Part shown: positions 31,687 to 41,860 of the stretch, piece after piece
Layout of the letters: each line of letters begins with the position of its first letter
Position numbering within the stretch: the stretch's first letter is position 1
NCBI GenBank assembly: GCA_946902875.1
Contig: OX336343.1
Location: forward strand, 10,591,754 to 10,655,753
Reading direction: 5' to 3'
Source: Nematopogon swammerdamellus
Lineage: Eukaryota; Arthropoda; Insecta; Lepidoptera; Adelidae
Length of the DNA stretch: 64,000 nt
Made by a program: the position numbers and the translations under genes
Notes under the pieces: generated by a model
Database searches by the model: none
What the model was told of the DNA's origin: nothing
Seen by the model: the letters and a program-made list of their open reading frames with translations, nothing else

Positions 31687-34600
31687 CTAAGGACTCGACT
31701 TGTTTAAGTAATATTTTTCAATGTGGATAGCATTATAATTTCCCTGTACCTTATTGGTTTTTGGACATATAAGAGTATATGCATTTTTATAAGGTTTTGC
31801 CGCTACTTGCAAAGGTCCGATGTATTTTAAGGAAAATTTGCTGGATATCTTATTTGCGGCGTCAGATTTTGGAAAATTCCTCAGCTTGACCATTTGTCCA
31901 ATTTCAAACTCGACTTCTTGATGTGGTTTATTGTATCGACGACTTCGACTTGCGGCGCTGTTTATGATGTTTGCGGCGGCATGAGCCCTGGCCCTTTCTA
32001 GATCTGGCTCTGTCGTTTCTTCTCGGTGTGGTAAGTACCTCTCGATGGGCGAGGAGAATTCTTTCCCGTAGAGTAAATATGTTGGTGCATATCCTGTCGA
32101 ATCATGTATAGTGTCATTGTAGCACGATTCCACGTCCTTTAAAATTAATGCCCAGCTGGTGTGTTTATGACAACAGTATGTTCGAAATATCCGACCAATT
32201 TCCTTACATACACGTTCCACTGCGTTCGGCCTCGGGTTGTAAACGCTACAGTGAGACATTTTTATTCCCATTTCCTGAATTTCCCTTCTCCACACCTTCC
32301 CGGTGAACTGAGTTCCATGATCTGTCATAACCTTTTCCGGTTTAATGATTTCCGTGAATTTCCGTAAACATCGAGCTGTGCTTGCGGAAGTGGCCTTTTT
32401 CAGCGGATATAATTGTACGTACTTAGAGAAGCTATCTTGAATTATGAAAATGTATTGCGCACCGCCTCTGGACACCGGAAGCGGTCCGAACAGGTCTGCC
32501 ATTACAAGCTCACCGATCTTAGAAGTAATTACCGGACTGATTTTCCCAAAAGTTTTCACGTTATTAACCTTTGCTAGTTGGCAAATATGGCACGTCCTTA
32601 ATGTACTTCGCACTCGTTTTGCCATTTGCGGCCAGTAGTACTTGCTACTGAGTATTTTTATTATTCGCCCCACTCCAAAGTGTCCCAGTTCGAAGTGGTA
32701 CCTCCAGGTGATGTCATCAATTTTAGATTCCGGTATCGCAAGTTTTTTCCTCCCGTCAGGTAATGAGTAGTATAATACGCCTTCATACATAACGAAGTTT
32801 TTCAACGTTTCCTTCCCTTCGATAGTACCTTGTGGTTGATTGAGTTTATTTATAATTACTCTTAGGTATTCGTCTTGGTTTTGTAATTGCCCAATATTTT
32901 TAAATATTTCCCGGTACTGCTTTGCTCCCTCCACCTGAAAGTTAGCTATCTCTGGGCACACTTTCCGATTTTCCTGTATGCTATTATCTTGCGGCGGATA
33001 TCGAGAAATTATGTCAGCTCCAATGTTGTCCACGCCACGCACATACTCTATTGAAAAATCGAACTGATTTAGGTACATGATCCATCTAGTGACGCGACCG
33101 CTATACAAGTTCCAAGTACGTAGAAATGTGAGGGATTGATGGTCAGTGCGAATAATGAAGCGTATGCCTCTGAGGTAAGTTTCGAATTTTCGTAGGCAGT
33201 ATATAATAGCCCATAGTTCTTTTTCGCTCGTTGTCCATCGTTTTTCTCCATCCGAAAGTGTCTTTGAGGTGAACCCAACAACATGATGATCGCCAGATTC
33301 GTCGAGTTGATATAAGATACCTCCCAACGCCTTATCTGAACAATCAGTTTGCAAGTAGAATGTCTTATTGTTGTCCGGATGTCGCAACATTACTGCTTTC
33401 AAAAACAATTCTTTTACCACTTCAAAGGTCCTTTGTGTGTCCTTGGTCCATTTAAACTTGATTCCTTTCTTCAGCAAGTCGCACAGCGGCTTTGTTTCGT
33501 GGCCATAGCTTTGAACAAAGCGACGATAAAAGTTGCACAAACCCAAGAAGCTGCGCAGGTGCCTTACTTTCGTTGGAGTGGGAAAGTTCTTTATTGCACT
33601 AATTTTGTCTGGCTCCATCGAGATGCCTTCGGGTGATATTACGTGGCCTAGAAGGTTTATTTGCCGTTTCATAAATTGGCACTTCTTTAAATTGCATGTG
33701 AATCCCGCCTCCCTTAGTTTGGTCAGTATAATACTTAGGTGATTCATATGCTCATTTAGATCCCCAGCCGTATACACAACCACATCGTCAAGATATGAAC
33801 TGCAAAAGTTGTTCACGTCATCTGTGAGAATCTGCCGCATGGCTCTAGAAAATCCAGCTGAGCTTACTCGCGTTCCCTGGGGCAAGCGAAGATAGCAGTA
33901 CGACTTATTATCAAAGTTAAATCCAGTGTATTTTATGCTGTCCGGATGTAACGGAATTTGAAAGTACGCATTATTCAAGTCGATTGAGGTCATGTATTTT
34001 GTGCCATGAAACTTTTGTATTATCTCAGAAATTAGCGGTGGTTTTTCGGTATCAGGCACCATTCTAGTATTGAGGGTTCGTGCGTCCAGCAATATCCTCA
34101 CGGAGCCATCCTTTTTCATTGTGTACGTTAATGGGCTGCAAAAGGGCGTAGGCATTCGTTTAATGATCCCTTGTTGTTCCATGTCGTCTAATTTTCGCGC
34201 AACCAATGGGCGGTATGCATAAGGCACCGGGTACGGATACTTTATAAAAGGTGTTGTATCTGTTAGTTCTAACTTTTGAACATATTTATTTGTGCATCCC
34301 GGTTCCGTGGAGAAAGCATCTAAGTTAGCTGTTAGGACCTTTAGTAAAGCCGATTTTTCCTCATCGTTTAGCTCTAATGAGTTTACATGTTGACGCATGT
34401 CCTCTCGATGTAGTTTGGGACATGGTTTTGGCATTAGCGTGTTCATGACCGCGCATGCACCTTCTCGTGGCTTTCTGTAATAGGTTGTGCGTGATAATGG
34501 GACCCGTATGTCATGTTCCGCTCGTAATATCATTTCCTGTGTAGAACAATCTATAATTGCCTTATTGTCCTGTAGAAAATTGTATCCTAGTATGATCGGT

Positions 34601-35211
34601 CTGACCAGCTTGTCGACTACCAAGCAGGGTGTGTTAATTATTTTTCCCGCCATTTCCAATGGAAGCAACACCGATGACGTCACTCTATTTGAACGGTGTC
34701 CTGAAAAGCCAACAATTTGTAAAGCCGGTATCGGCATCCTGGGGTAGGTGGTATTATTACTTTCAAGCAGTTCGCACGCCTCTCTGCTGACGCACGTCAC
34801 TTGGGACCCCGTGTCGACTAAACAGTACATTTTGGTCTCGTTTATTTTTACCTTGGCTTCAGGTAGAGTAGGCAGTCCACAGCTGTTATTTTCCTCTAAG
34901 TATTCATCTTCTTCGAAGATTGAAATTACCGTAGGAATTTTTTCGCATTTGAAGTCTAGATTTGTGGCGACGTGTAGCTCCGCCAGACATTCACTTATGC
35001 CTTGAATTTTGCCTGAGCAAATTGAATATCGAGTGTCATCGATGGCGTAGCCTATTCCAGTTCTGCCCGGGTGCACCTGCGTCTTGATGTGAGTTTTGCG
35101 TCCCTGTTCAGATTTTCCCAGGCCTTTACTTGGCGTCCATCCGAGCGACAGCATTATTTGTACAGGTGCGCAGTTGTTCGCATTTAGTCTCGCCCTATTT
35201 ATTGAGGTCAC
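31687..35211 (-). CDS. pol: Pol polyprotein: G-patch, protease, RT, RNase H, integrase
   Basis: An uninterrupted 1174-codon frame. Residues ~18-56 form a G-patch-like motif (LGWTPSKGLGKSEQG, ending GRTGIGY). Protease active site is DTGS at 133-136, with a flap and ILGYNFL near 207. RT has D411 in SIDLNNAYFQIP and YLDD at 473-476. RNase H carries D623, E665, D690 and D733. The integrase zinc finger has H839, H844, C874 and C877, and the core has D906, D964 and E999. After it comes a GPY/F-like KYIGPL segment. Every catalytic residue is present, so the protein looks functional. The first codon listed is GTG. The first ATG is at 35154 inside the G-patch, so translation probably enters by -1 frameshifting from gag. 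The protein acts in virus-like particles in the cytoplasm, then in the nucleus for integration. Confidence 0.95.
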   Translation of the reverse strand: MTSINRARLNANNCAPVQIMLSLGWTPSKGLGKSEQGRKTHIKTQVHPGRTGIGYAIDDTRYSICSGKIQGISECLAELHVATNLDFKCEKIPTVISIFEEDEYLEENNSCGLPTLPEAKVKINETKMYCLVDTGSQVTCVSREACELLESNNTTYPRMPIPALQIVGFSGHRSNRVTSSVLLPLEMAGKIINTPCLVVDKLVRPIILGYNFLQDNKAIIDCSTQEMILRAEHDIRVPLSRTTYYRKPREGACAVMNTLMPKPCPKLHREDMRQHVNSLELNDEEKSALLKVLTANLDAFSTEPGCTNKYVQKLELTDTTPFIKYPYPVPYAYRPLVARKLDDMEQQGIIKRMPTPFCSPLTYTMKKDGSVRILLDARTLNTRMVPDTEKPPLISEIIQKFHGTKYMTSIDLNNAYFQIPLHPDSIKYTGFNFDNKSYCYLRLPQGTRVSSAGFSRAMRQILTDDVNNFCSSYLDDVVVYTAGDLNEHMNHLSIILTKLREAGFTCNLKKCQFMKRQINLLGHVISPEGISMEPDKISAIKNFPTPTKVRHLRSFLGLCNFYRRFVQSYGHETKPLCDLLKKGIKFKWTKDTQRTFEVVKELFLKAVMLRHPDNNKTFYLQTDCSDKALGGILYQLDESGDHHVVGFTSKTLSDGEKRWTTSEKELWAIIYCLRKFETYLRGIRFIIRTDHQSLTFLRTWNLYSGRVTRWIMYLNQFDFSIEYVRGVDNIGADIISRYPPQDNSIQENRKVCPEIANFQVEGAKQYREIFKNIGQLQNQDEYLRVIINKLNQPQGTIEGKETLKNFVMYEGVLYYSLPDGRKKLAIPESKIDDITWRYHFELGHFGVGRIIKILSSKYYWPQMAKRVRSTLRTCHICQLAKVNNVKTFGKISPVITSKIGELVMADLFGPLPVSRGGAQYIFIIQDSFSKYVQLYPLKKATSASTARCLRKFTEIIKPEKVMTDHGTQFTGKVWRREIQEMGIKMSHCSVYNPRPNAVERVCKEIGRIFRTYCCHKHTSWALILKDVESCYNDTIHDSTGYAPTYLLYGKEFSSPIERYLPHREETTEPDLERARAHAAANIINSAASRSRRYNKPHQEVEFEIGQMVKLRNFPKSDAANKISSKFSLKYIGPLQVAAKPYKNAYTLICPKTNKVQGNYNAIHIEKYYLNKSSP

Positions 35212-35237
35212 CGATCGGGCTATATCGTTGACGCAGC

Positions 35238-36302
35238 TTAGTTTTCCGTAATTTCTTCTGCGCCTATGCCGGACTCACCTGCAGCCTTGCGCCATGAGCC
35301 GCGATAATCCCTGCTAATCTGCTCGATTGCGTTCACACGCTCTCCGCGCTCTCCGTATGGTTTGCCGCCCCTATTGTTTCCGGTCGTCTTCGGAGCGAAC
35401 GTTGTTTGTGCAATTGATTTTCCTGATTTTGATTCCACGCTCTCCATTCGTTGCAAGAAGTTGATCGCTTCTTCCGCAGTGCTTCCGTTTCCCGTTTTCC
35501 AGAGCCGTTGAATGTCTTCTGGAAAATGTGCCATGATTTGCTCCACACATTCCTCTTCGGTCCAGGCGCAATTTATTTTCTTTGTAGCGGCTAAGTTTTC
35601 GACGAAATGAGCCGTCATTGTGTCGGTTTTGTCCCAATCGGCGAACATGATTTTCCTCAATTCCTTTTGCTGAGAAGCCTTGCTCCAGTAGCGCGCAAGA
35701 AAATCCCTCTTGAATTCTTCTAGGGTGCTCCATTTTCCTCGGAAAATCCTGGCCCAGTCCTTCGCTTGTCCAACCAAGCACTCCTTCAATAGCTCAAGCA
35801 CAGCGGCCCGTCCCTTTGACATTTTCTGAGCATATATTTCGAAGTCCTCGATGAACTCGATGGGATGAGTTTTCCCTTCACCGCTGAATTTTGGCTTTTG
35901 CGGTGCTGGAGCGAGTATCATCGGTGCACGCTCGAAGCTTTCTTCACGCAGCGCTCGTCCGTCAGTCACGCTTGATTCCGAGACAGAAGTTGGATTTGCA
36001 CCGCTGGCCGACGCCCGCTCGAGGTCATCCAGTCTCCTCGACACTGGAGCCATGCTTTCCCGCACCGCCTGCGCCAAGCCCTCCATAGTGGCCTTCTCTA
36101 GGTTAAACATTCTTTGAGCTAGGGGTTCCATACTGGCACGCATTAATTTAGCGATGTTTTGCGGCGACACCGTTTTAAAGTTACGAGTGGCGCTTCGCGG
36201 TTTTGCCACACCGGCCGACGTTGCGGTGTTATTGATGTTTACACGACCTTGTGAAATGTTAGTTATCTTATCTTTTACAGTTCTCTTTCGAACCGGCGCC
36301 AT
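35238..36302 (-). CDS. gag: Gag structural protein
   Basis: A 354-residue frame starting ATG GCG CCG at 36302. The N-terminal ~60 residues are basic (PVRKRTVKDK). Heptad-rich segments at ~65-105 (MFNLEKATMEGLAQAV, SRRLDDLERA) suggest a coiled coil. Residues ~140-290 (FSGEGKTHPIEFIEDFEIYA, FRGKWSTLEEFKRDFLARYW, MAHFPEDIQRLW) follow the retrotransposon Gag capsid pattern. No CCHC zinc knuckle is visible, so genome packaging may use the basic Arg/Gly-rich C-terminus (NNRGGKPYGERGERVN). Pol follows in the -1 frame with no spacer. Confidence 0.9.
   Translation of the reverse strand: MAPVRKRTVKDKITNISQGRVNINNTATSAGVAKPRSATRNFKTVSPQNIAKLMRASMEPLAQRMFNLEKATMEGLAQAVRESMAPVSRRLDDLERASASGANPTSVSESSVTDGRALREESFERAPMILAPAPQKPKFSGEGKTHPIEFIEDFEIYAQKMSKGRAAVLELLKECLVGQAKDWARIFRGKWSTLEEFKRDFLARYWSKASQQKELRKIMFADWDKTDTMTAHFVENLAATKKINCAWTEEECVEQIMAHFPEDIQRLWKTGNGSTAEEAINFLQRMESVESKSGKSIAQTTFAPKTTGNNRGGKPYGERGERVNAIEQISRDYRGSWRKAAGESGIGAEEITEN
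35241..35247 (-). promoter_or_regulatory. candidate -1 ribosomal frameshift site GGAAAAC
   Basis: On the coding strand gag ends ...GAA AAC TAA. Slipping back one base at G GAA AAC re-pairs AAC as AAA and leads straight into the open pol frame (CTA AGC TGC...) before the stop at 35238-35240. The A-site AAAAC half fits known slippery heptamers, while the P-site GAA to GGA shift is weaker. The frames differ by exactly -1. Confidence 0.6.
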
Positions 36303-37140
36303 TTTATAATTGATTTAAACCTTAGTTTGTTAGTATTACTTCTAATATGATTTGTTTCGATTTTCAAATTTATTCTACGAAGGAGAAAGTTGTAAATACA
36401 CTTGTTGAGAGAATAACTTGCCGTACAAAAGAAATACGTAAACAAAAGCGAACAGCTGTCGATCCGTTTTGGTTCTGCGCTTGTGAGCGAGAAGCGGAAA
36501 AAACCGAACGGGGTGGGTTGTGTGTGAGGCAAGCGGTCCCCTTTTGTTTCGAGAACAAAGCTTGGTGCACTCGACTAACACGTTTGTTTGTAAACAAATC
36601 CACAGTTGATTCGTTATCAAAAATATTACCTATTCTGTTCGGAGAGGCCGAGATGTATTATTATTTTTCTTTTTCGTTTTAGACAATTTTAGACCGAATC
36701 ACTTCTTACGCGTGTTATACTGTTTTACGACTTTTTAAAGAGCGATAATAAAAGTGTAATTGACAAAAACAGCTGAAACAGAAAGTTGAGATTAACAATA
36801 ATTTTACGACCGTGCGCAACCGATGTTAGCTTGCACCGCCGGCCTCGACTCACGGGTATCTGCCAGGCATGCGGCGATTCTATTGTTTGGAGAACAAAAC
36901 GTTTGCACTCGTCTTTTATTGGTAAACGAACTACAGCTGTTTTGGACTCTTATCAAATCTGACACAATATTTTGAACAATCTGAAGCCATTTGAATTTAT
37001 AAAACCAATTCGATTTAAGTTTGACCCATACGTTATGTGATATGTAGTAACCTCGGTTCTTTAAATGAGTCTAGGTGTGCTTTATTAATTAATTTGTAAG
37101 ACACGCCTATTTTTTACTCATCTCGGCTCACGGCATCATT
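36303..37140 (-). other. 5' leader of the gypsy-type element
   Basis: An ~840-bp untranslated leader between the 5' LTR and gag. It contains an imperfect duplication: GAGAACAAAGCTTGGTGCACTCG near 36551 and GAGAACAAAACGTTTGCACTCG near 36889, each followed by GTAAAC(A/G)AA and CAGTTG/CAGCTG. A packaging or primer-binding role is possible but unproven. Short open frames here have no domain. Confidence 0.55.
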
Positions 37141-39537
37141 TGAGACATTATGCTCTTTTCTATTTCTAACATGCAAAATTATTAGTTTGTTACCTCGCCG
37201 ATTCGCTATGAAATTTGACTAATTTATTCTTTATATGCATTCAGATTGTTTATTCTCTTTGCGTCAGATTTGATTTATAATCAAATCTAGTCGTTCAAAC
37301 TCCACATTGCCCACCAAGCACGACGGGGACGTTCAGCTTGAATGTTTGGTGCCTAAAACTACCATGCGCATATCATTAAACCTATGTTAATCTATTACTT
37401 AGAGCTAATCTAGTATGCTTAATCTAATTGTAGGCGATCGACTCAAAGGAATTCAGTTTCCAACTTTCCTCGTGGAAAATCAACCTAGAACGACCTCCAG
37501 GAAATGACAATGCTACCAAGTGAGAACAGGGTGCACAGCACTCCCCTTTACGTAAAAGTCGCAGTTAATTCCCCCCAAGTAGGTTTAAAACATCTTCGGA
37601 ATCCACAGACCTTCTATTTTAGCTTATTATACTTAAACCTAAACCGTGCATTTAATGTAAATGGGTTCTCCTTTGCGTGATACACTTTCCAGGTGAGTTA
37701 CAGATAACAAAGAATACAGTGCTATCTTTCACTACGACCTGTCGTGTTTACGCTGGTTGTGAGAAATTCCTGAGCTCGTTCCGATGGTGGAAATTCTTTA
37801 CAGCTGCATGGTAACGATGGTGATGTATCCTTTACCGCTGCGCAGCAATGTTGGTGATATATGTCGCACGCCACGGCGATTCCTTGAAGTCCGTGAAACA
37901 CTCAGCCAGATGATTTGCAGTGGTTCCTGTAATCATACGTCTAGGCCGCCGACGGCTTTGAGCTAATTTCGCGCGCCGTTTTTGAGCAAAGTTTACGCTG
38001 TCCCTCGCTGTTAAGTTTGGTAACGCGCCGAAAACAATAGTACGCAACCGAGTAATTGTTTTACGTTCGCGGATTAATAAATCGGCCGCCAAAATGAATC
38101 GACGCTTCGGTGGAAAACCGCACGCAATTGCGATCCTCGGAAGTGATGAGTCTCGATGGAATATTTTTAATTGAAGCATGCAACTTAGCTCAGGCTTCTA
38201 AGCCAATCCAGTCTACCCCGGCACCCGCCCAGCTTTCTCAGCAACCGGCGCCTCTCTATCCACGTCCTGCTCCCCGCACAAAACGTCACTTCACTTATAG
38301 AGTTCAAAGTCCACGAATTATACCTATTTTCGCACTATCTCACTTGTCACTTAACACGTAAACCCGACACTCCGCGCGCTCCCTTCAATTTTCCCAGAGG
38401 AGAAACCGTATTCTCAACTCCAAACCAGTTATGAAGGAATCGATTGTCTTTCCCGAAACGCGAAACCGGCCCGAGTAGAGTCCGTTCCAAATTACCGCGC
38501 GATGACTCCTTCTCGATTAATGTTCGTAGTCGAATACCGAGAGGCGACCGTTTCGGACTCCTGAATCTCTCGAACTGCCAAAGACATCCGATCAATTCTA
38601 CCGCACGATCCTGACTGTCTAATGCTGACTTCCCTGGATCACTCCCCACCCTTTCATCCAAAATCTCAATCCTGCAGTCATTTTAAAAATGGCCGATAGT
38701 GTTCAACTTCTAATTGGTCAGAGATCAATAAGTTACACCCATATCAGCCGCCATTTTTAGTTTTTGAGCGTTTCCCGAGCTTTTTGTGACCCCAATTTCT
38801 AGAAACAATCTCCCGTTTCACTCTCACGCAGATATTCCGTCTCAATATTTGCAAGTTTGCGAAAAAAAATCTGTGTGCTACGTTCAGGGCTGTCCATTTT
38901 GAATTTGCAAGTTGAACACATGAAATTTGAGTGGTTATAATATTCAATAAGTCTCATATTTGTGATAACGAAGGGGACCGTGGTTTTATTGTGGAGTTAT
39001 GATTAACAATAGCCAATCGATTTAATTCAAAGTATCGAGGTTTTTCCCTGTTTTAAGTCTTTAATCAGAGAGATAATCGATAGTATGATTAGGCAATTAA
39101 ATTATGTTTGTGTGTTTAATGATTGTGAGTTTGAAACTGTTGTTAGACCAATTAATATTATGATTTGCTTTGAAATTAAATAAGTGGTTTTTTTATTCGC
39201 GTTTGTGATGACCCTAACCAGTTGGACCTTTCTGAGTTGAAGTCGATAATTATTCCCACACAGTTCTCGAAATTTAAATTTATCTAAGGGATAGAATTGT
39301 CGCATTTGAAGTGTTTTCGAGAAAAGCAATAATTTTGCCCCCAGACGACAGATATGGCCATGGGTATCAGGTTACAAGTCTCTGTCGCCACCATAATGTC
39401 TTGCAGATGCTAACCGGCGCGAGAGTATGAAATTTACAAATAATTTCGGAAGAATAGAGATACAAAATATTATGTTTATAACTATGAGAGGTATTTGTTC
39501 GTTCCAAAACCCATTTGGAATGAACGGATACATCTCA
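37141..39537 (-). repeat. 5' LTR of the gypsy-type element
   Basis: 2397 bp. Compared with the other LTR I count two substitutions (near 37608 and 37613 in this copy) and two one-base insertions (near 39004 and in a T-run near 39193). Transcription of the element would start here and run toward lower coordinates. Confidence 0.93.
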
Positions 39538-39639
39538 TACTGAAGCTCGAAAATACATTTTCAATGTCAAAACCCCCATGCGAAGTTTCTTGCCGGCTCT
39601 TCTGCGTGTGTATAATCAAACCGAAAAAAACACGTTTCT

Positions 39640-40050
39640 TGTATTTTTAACTTTTTTTATTATTGGTAGGATATCCGCCATAATAACACATATTCTGTGA
39701 AAATTTCAACCGGCTACCTTTTTTTAGGTTTCCGTATCCCGTACGAAAGCCTATTACTAAGCCTACGCCGTCTGTCTGTCTGTCTGTCCGTCCGTCTGTC
39801 CGTCCGTCCGTCTGTCCGTCCGTCCGTCCGTCTGTCTGTCCGGGGGCTGTATCTCTAGAACCGCAATAGGTAGCTCGTTGAAATTTTCACAGAGTATGTG
39901 TAATTATGGCGGATATAACAACAAATAATAAAAAATAGAAAAAGTAAAAAATTAATGAGGGTTCCCATACAAGAAACATGTTTTTTTCAATGTTTTTTTT
40001 TGTCATGCGGAAATCTCTGTGCGCGAGTCCGACTCGCACTTGGCCGGTTA
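39640..40050 (-). repeat. interspersed repeat with (CYGT)n microsatellite
   Basis: It contains GATATCCGCCATAATAACAC and its complement-like partner TAATTATGGCGGATATAAC about 240 bases later, a (CTGT/CCGT)n run at 39771-39841, and CGAGTCCGACTCGCACTTGGCCGG at the right end (reverse of the GGCCAAGTGCGAGTCG phrase at 53883). It is the same family as 53715-54090. Confidence 0.7.
39771..39841 (+). repeat. (CTGT/CCGT)n microsatellite
   Basis: About 17 tetramers mixing TCTG and TCCG. Two other members of this repeat family (18890, 53765) have only a few, so this tract has expanded here. Confidence 0.85.
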
Positions 40051-40059
40051 TTTTATGTA

Positions 40060-40200
40060 ATCCGGTATGGGTGGCTGAGTCGGAGGGGCCAAAGCGCATG
40101 CTCCAACCGAGGCTGCTATGCGGCCATCTTACATCCAGAACGGTGGTATCAACCCAGTCGGATACAATTTGAGCCTACCACTTAGTAAGGGACAAGGGAA
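40060..40200 (+). repeat. dispersed repeat family C, copy 2
   Basis: GGTATGGGTGGCTGAGTC, GGGGCCAAAGCGCATGCTCC, GGCCATCTTACATCCAG and TTTGAGCCTACC match 14980-15180 in order. In this copy GGTGGTATCAACCCAGTC continues into something like the reverse of the SINE body (GGTACCACCGC). Confidence 0.6.
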
Positions 40201-41187
40201 TACCTATTACGGTTCAGGATGGACAGACAGACTAAGATTATGGATACGGAAACTTAAAACACAAAGTCGAGAGTACTGTAGTAAAACTACGAGTATCAAT
40301 GAATGCTCATTAAACAATATGCAATATATGGCGATATGAGTGGCTAAACTTTCGTGGTACTGCCAATGAAAATTTAACTTTTCCTGCTTAGCTGAAAGGG
40401 CTTATTGTATATCGTTTTGGATTCATTGCCACGTAACAACAACCAGCACGACTGAGACAGCGTTATTGAGTGTATTTGTAGTATACTTTAAGAGTTTATT
40501 ATTTGTTTTTGTAAATATATTCAGTGTAAGGCTCCGCCTAAAACTTGTAATCGGATCCGACTGGGCCAGGCACTTAGCCGACAAGAGGCGCGCTTCAACG
40601 CGATTAAAGACGAGTTTACATATGTAAATAAATCGCAGTACGTCGTCGCGACCAAATAATGCAGAAGGATAAGGATATGACAGCTGCTGTATCTGTCATC
40701 CATCACACTCATTACACTGCTGCGCATAGCTAAACCATATACTCTCAAAGGAAGTAACCAAGGGCGAAGCTGAAGGCCGAGCTTCGTTCGCGTAACCGAT
40801 ATTATATTATATCGAAGAAAGCAAGTCATTAAGGGCGAGGTCCTAGGGCGGAAGAAGTTTTATCGTTTACCTGAACGCAACTCGGCCTTCGGCCTTGCAC
40901 TTAATTACTTACTTTCTTCCAGAAGTTCAAATTTCAGGCGAGCGAAGCCGCTGGCAACAGTTAGTAATTAATAAGTATCTTTAGTTAGAACATTTTGGTT
41001 TACATGATTAGTATACATATTATTGCGACGGTATTGTCGTAAATGTAATCTCGGCTTAAATTTGGGTTTATTTAGTTTTGGGCTTCAAAAGGACGAACAT
41101 TTAGTTGCTGAAGCCTGAATTAACCTGCCGCTTAGAATAATTTATTGCTATTATACTCCAATCAATGAAGCATTTCCACTCGACGTA
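40201..41187. other. non-coding, with a GGCCGAAGGCC-type repeat at 40741-40965
   Basis: Between 40741 and 40965 are AAGGGCGAAGCTGAAGGCCG in one orientation and ACTCGGCCTTCGGCCTTGC in the other, then GGCGAGCGAAGCCGCTGGCAA. This is a small version of the 61431-62776 element, with head-to-head halves and the same edge sequence. The rest is AT-rich without gene signals. Confidence 0.55.
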
Positions 41188-41860
41188 ATTCCTCTGTCGC
41201 TGAATCTTTGCAGTGTGATAAAGTAGGGTTTAAAATACACGTTTGACAAATTATCTAGGATTTTTGATGTTTGGAAGTTAGGTATTTATACGTAAAGATG
41301 AAAATCGCTTATAACTGCTGGTGAAAAATTGCTCCGTCCGAAGTTCCTTCGGTATATGATATTATATATTAATAAGAGTATATATATAACATTATCTATG
41401 AAAATTTCGATTTCGAATAGGCAGAAATTTGAAAATACCTATTTTGTATCACAACTTCTTCAGAAAAATTGCTCTGTCAATTTTTATTTTATTATATGTC
41501 TTAATTTATTTATATATATCGCTTTAGACAAGTATCTAGGAAATTTTCCTTATCGATCACACCTTTACAGATTTTCGGCAATAATTCGCTGTGAAAAATT
41601 GCTCCGTCCAAAATTCTTTCGGAATATGATATTATATATTAATAAGAGTATATATATAACATTATCTAGGAAAATTTCGATTTCGAACAGGCAGAAATTT
41701 GAAAATACCTATAAAAATTACTCTGTCAATTTTAATTTTTTTTCATCTCCTAATTTCTTTAAATATATCGCTTTTCACAATTATCTAGGAAATTTTCCTT
41801 ATCGATCACACCTTTACATATTTTTGGCAATAACCCAAGCACTGTGAAAAATTGCTTCGT
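41188..41860 (+). repeat. outer inverted repeat, left arm, with two tandem ~250-bp units
   Basis: CTGTCGCTGAATCTTTGCAG, GACAAATTATCTAGGATTTT and TTGGAAGTTAGGTAT appear in reverse complement at 51000-51121. The following units (GAAAAATTGCTCCGTC, TTCCTTCGG or TTCTTTCGG, TTATATATTAATAAGAGTAT, CGATTTCGAA-AGGCAG) occur twice here and twice, reversed, at 50540-50990. Open frames across it are not conserved. Confidence 0.75.

Larger units (their letters stand above)
28791..39537 (-). mobile_element. complete Ty3/gypsy-type LTR retrotransposon (10.7 kb)
   Basis: Two direct repeats of 2395 and 2397 bp (28791-31185 and 37141-39537) start TG and end CA. They differ at two substitutions and two single-base indels that I could find. 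TACT flanks both outer ends (28787-28790 and 39538-39541), a 4-bp target duplication usual for Ty3/gypsy. Between the LTRs, on the minus strand, lie gag and pol with domain order PR-RT-RH-IN, which defines Ty3/gypsy. No env ORF follows pol. I cannot find a canonical TGG-starting primer site next to the 5' LTR (below 37141) or a clean purine tract next to the 3' LTR (above 31185). The near-identical LTRs and open reading frames mark a very recent insertion. Confidence 0.95.
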
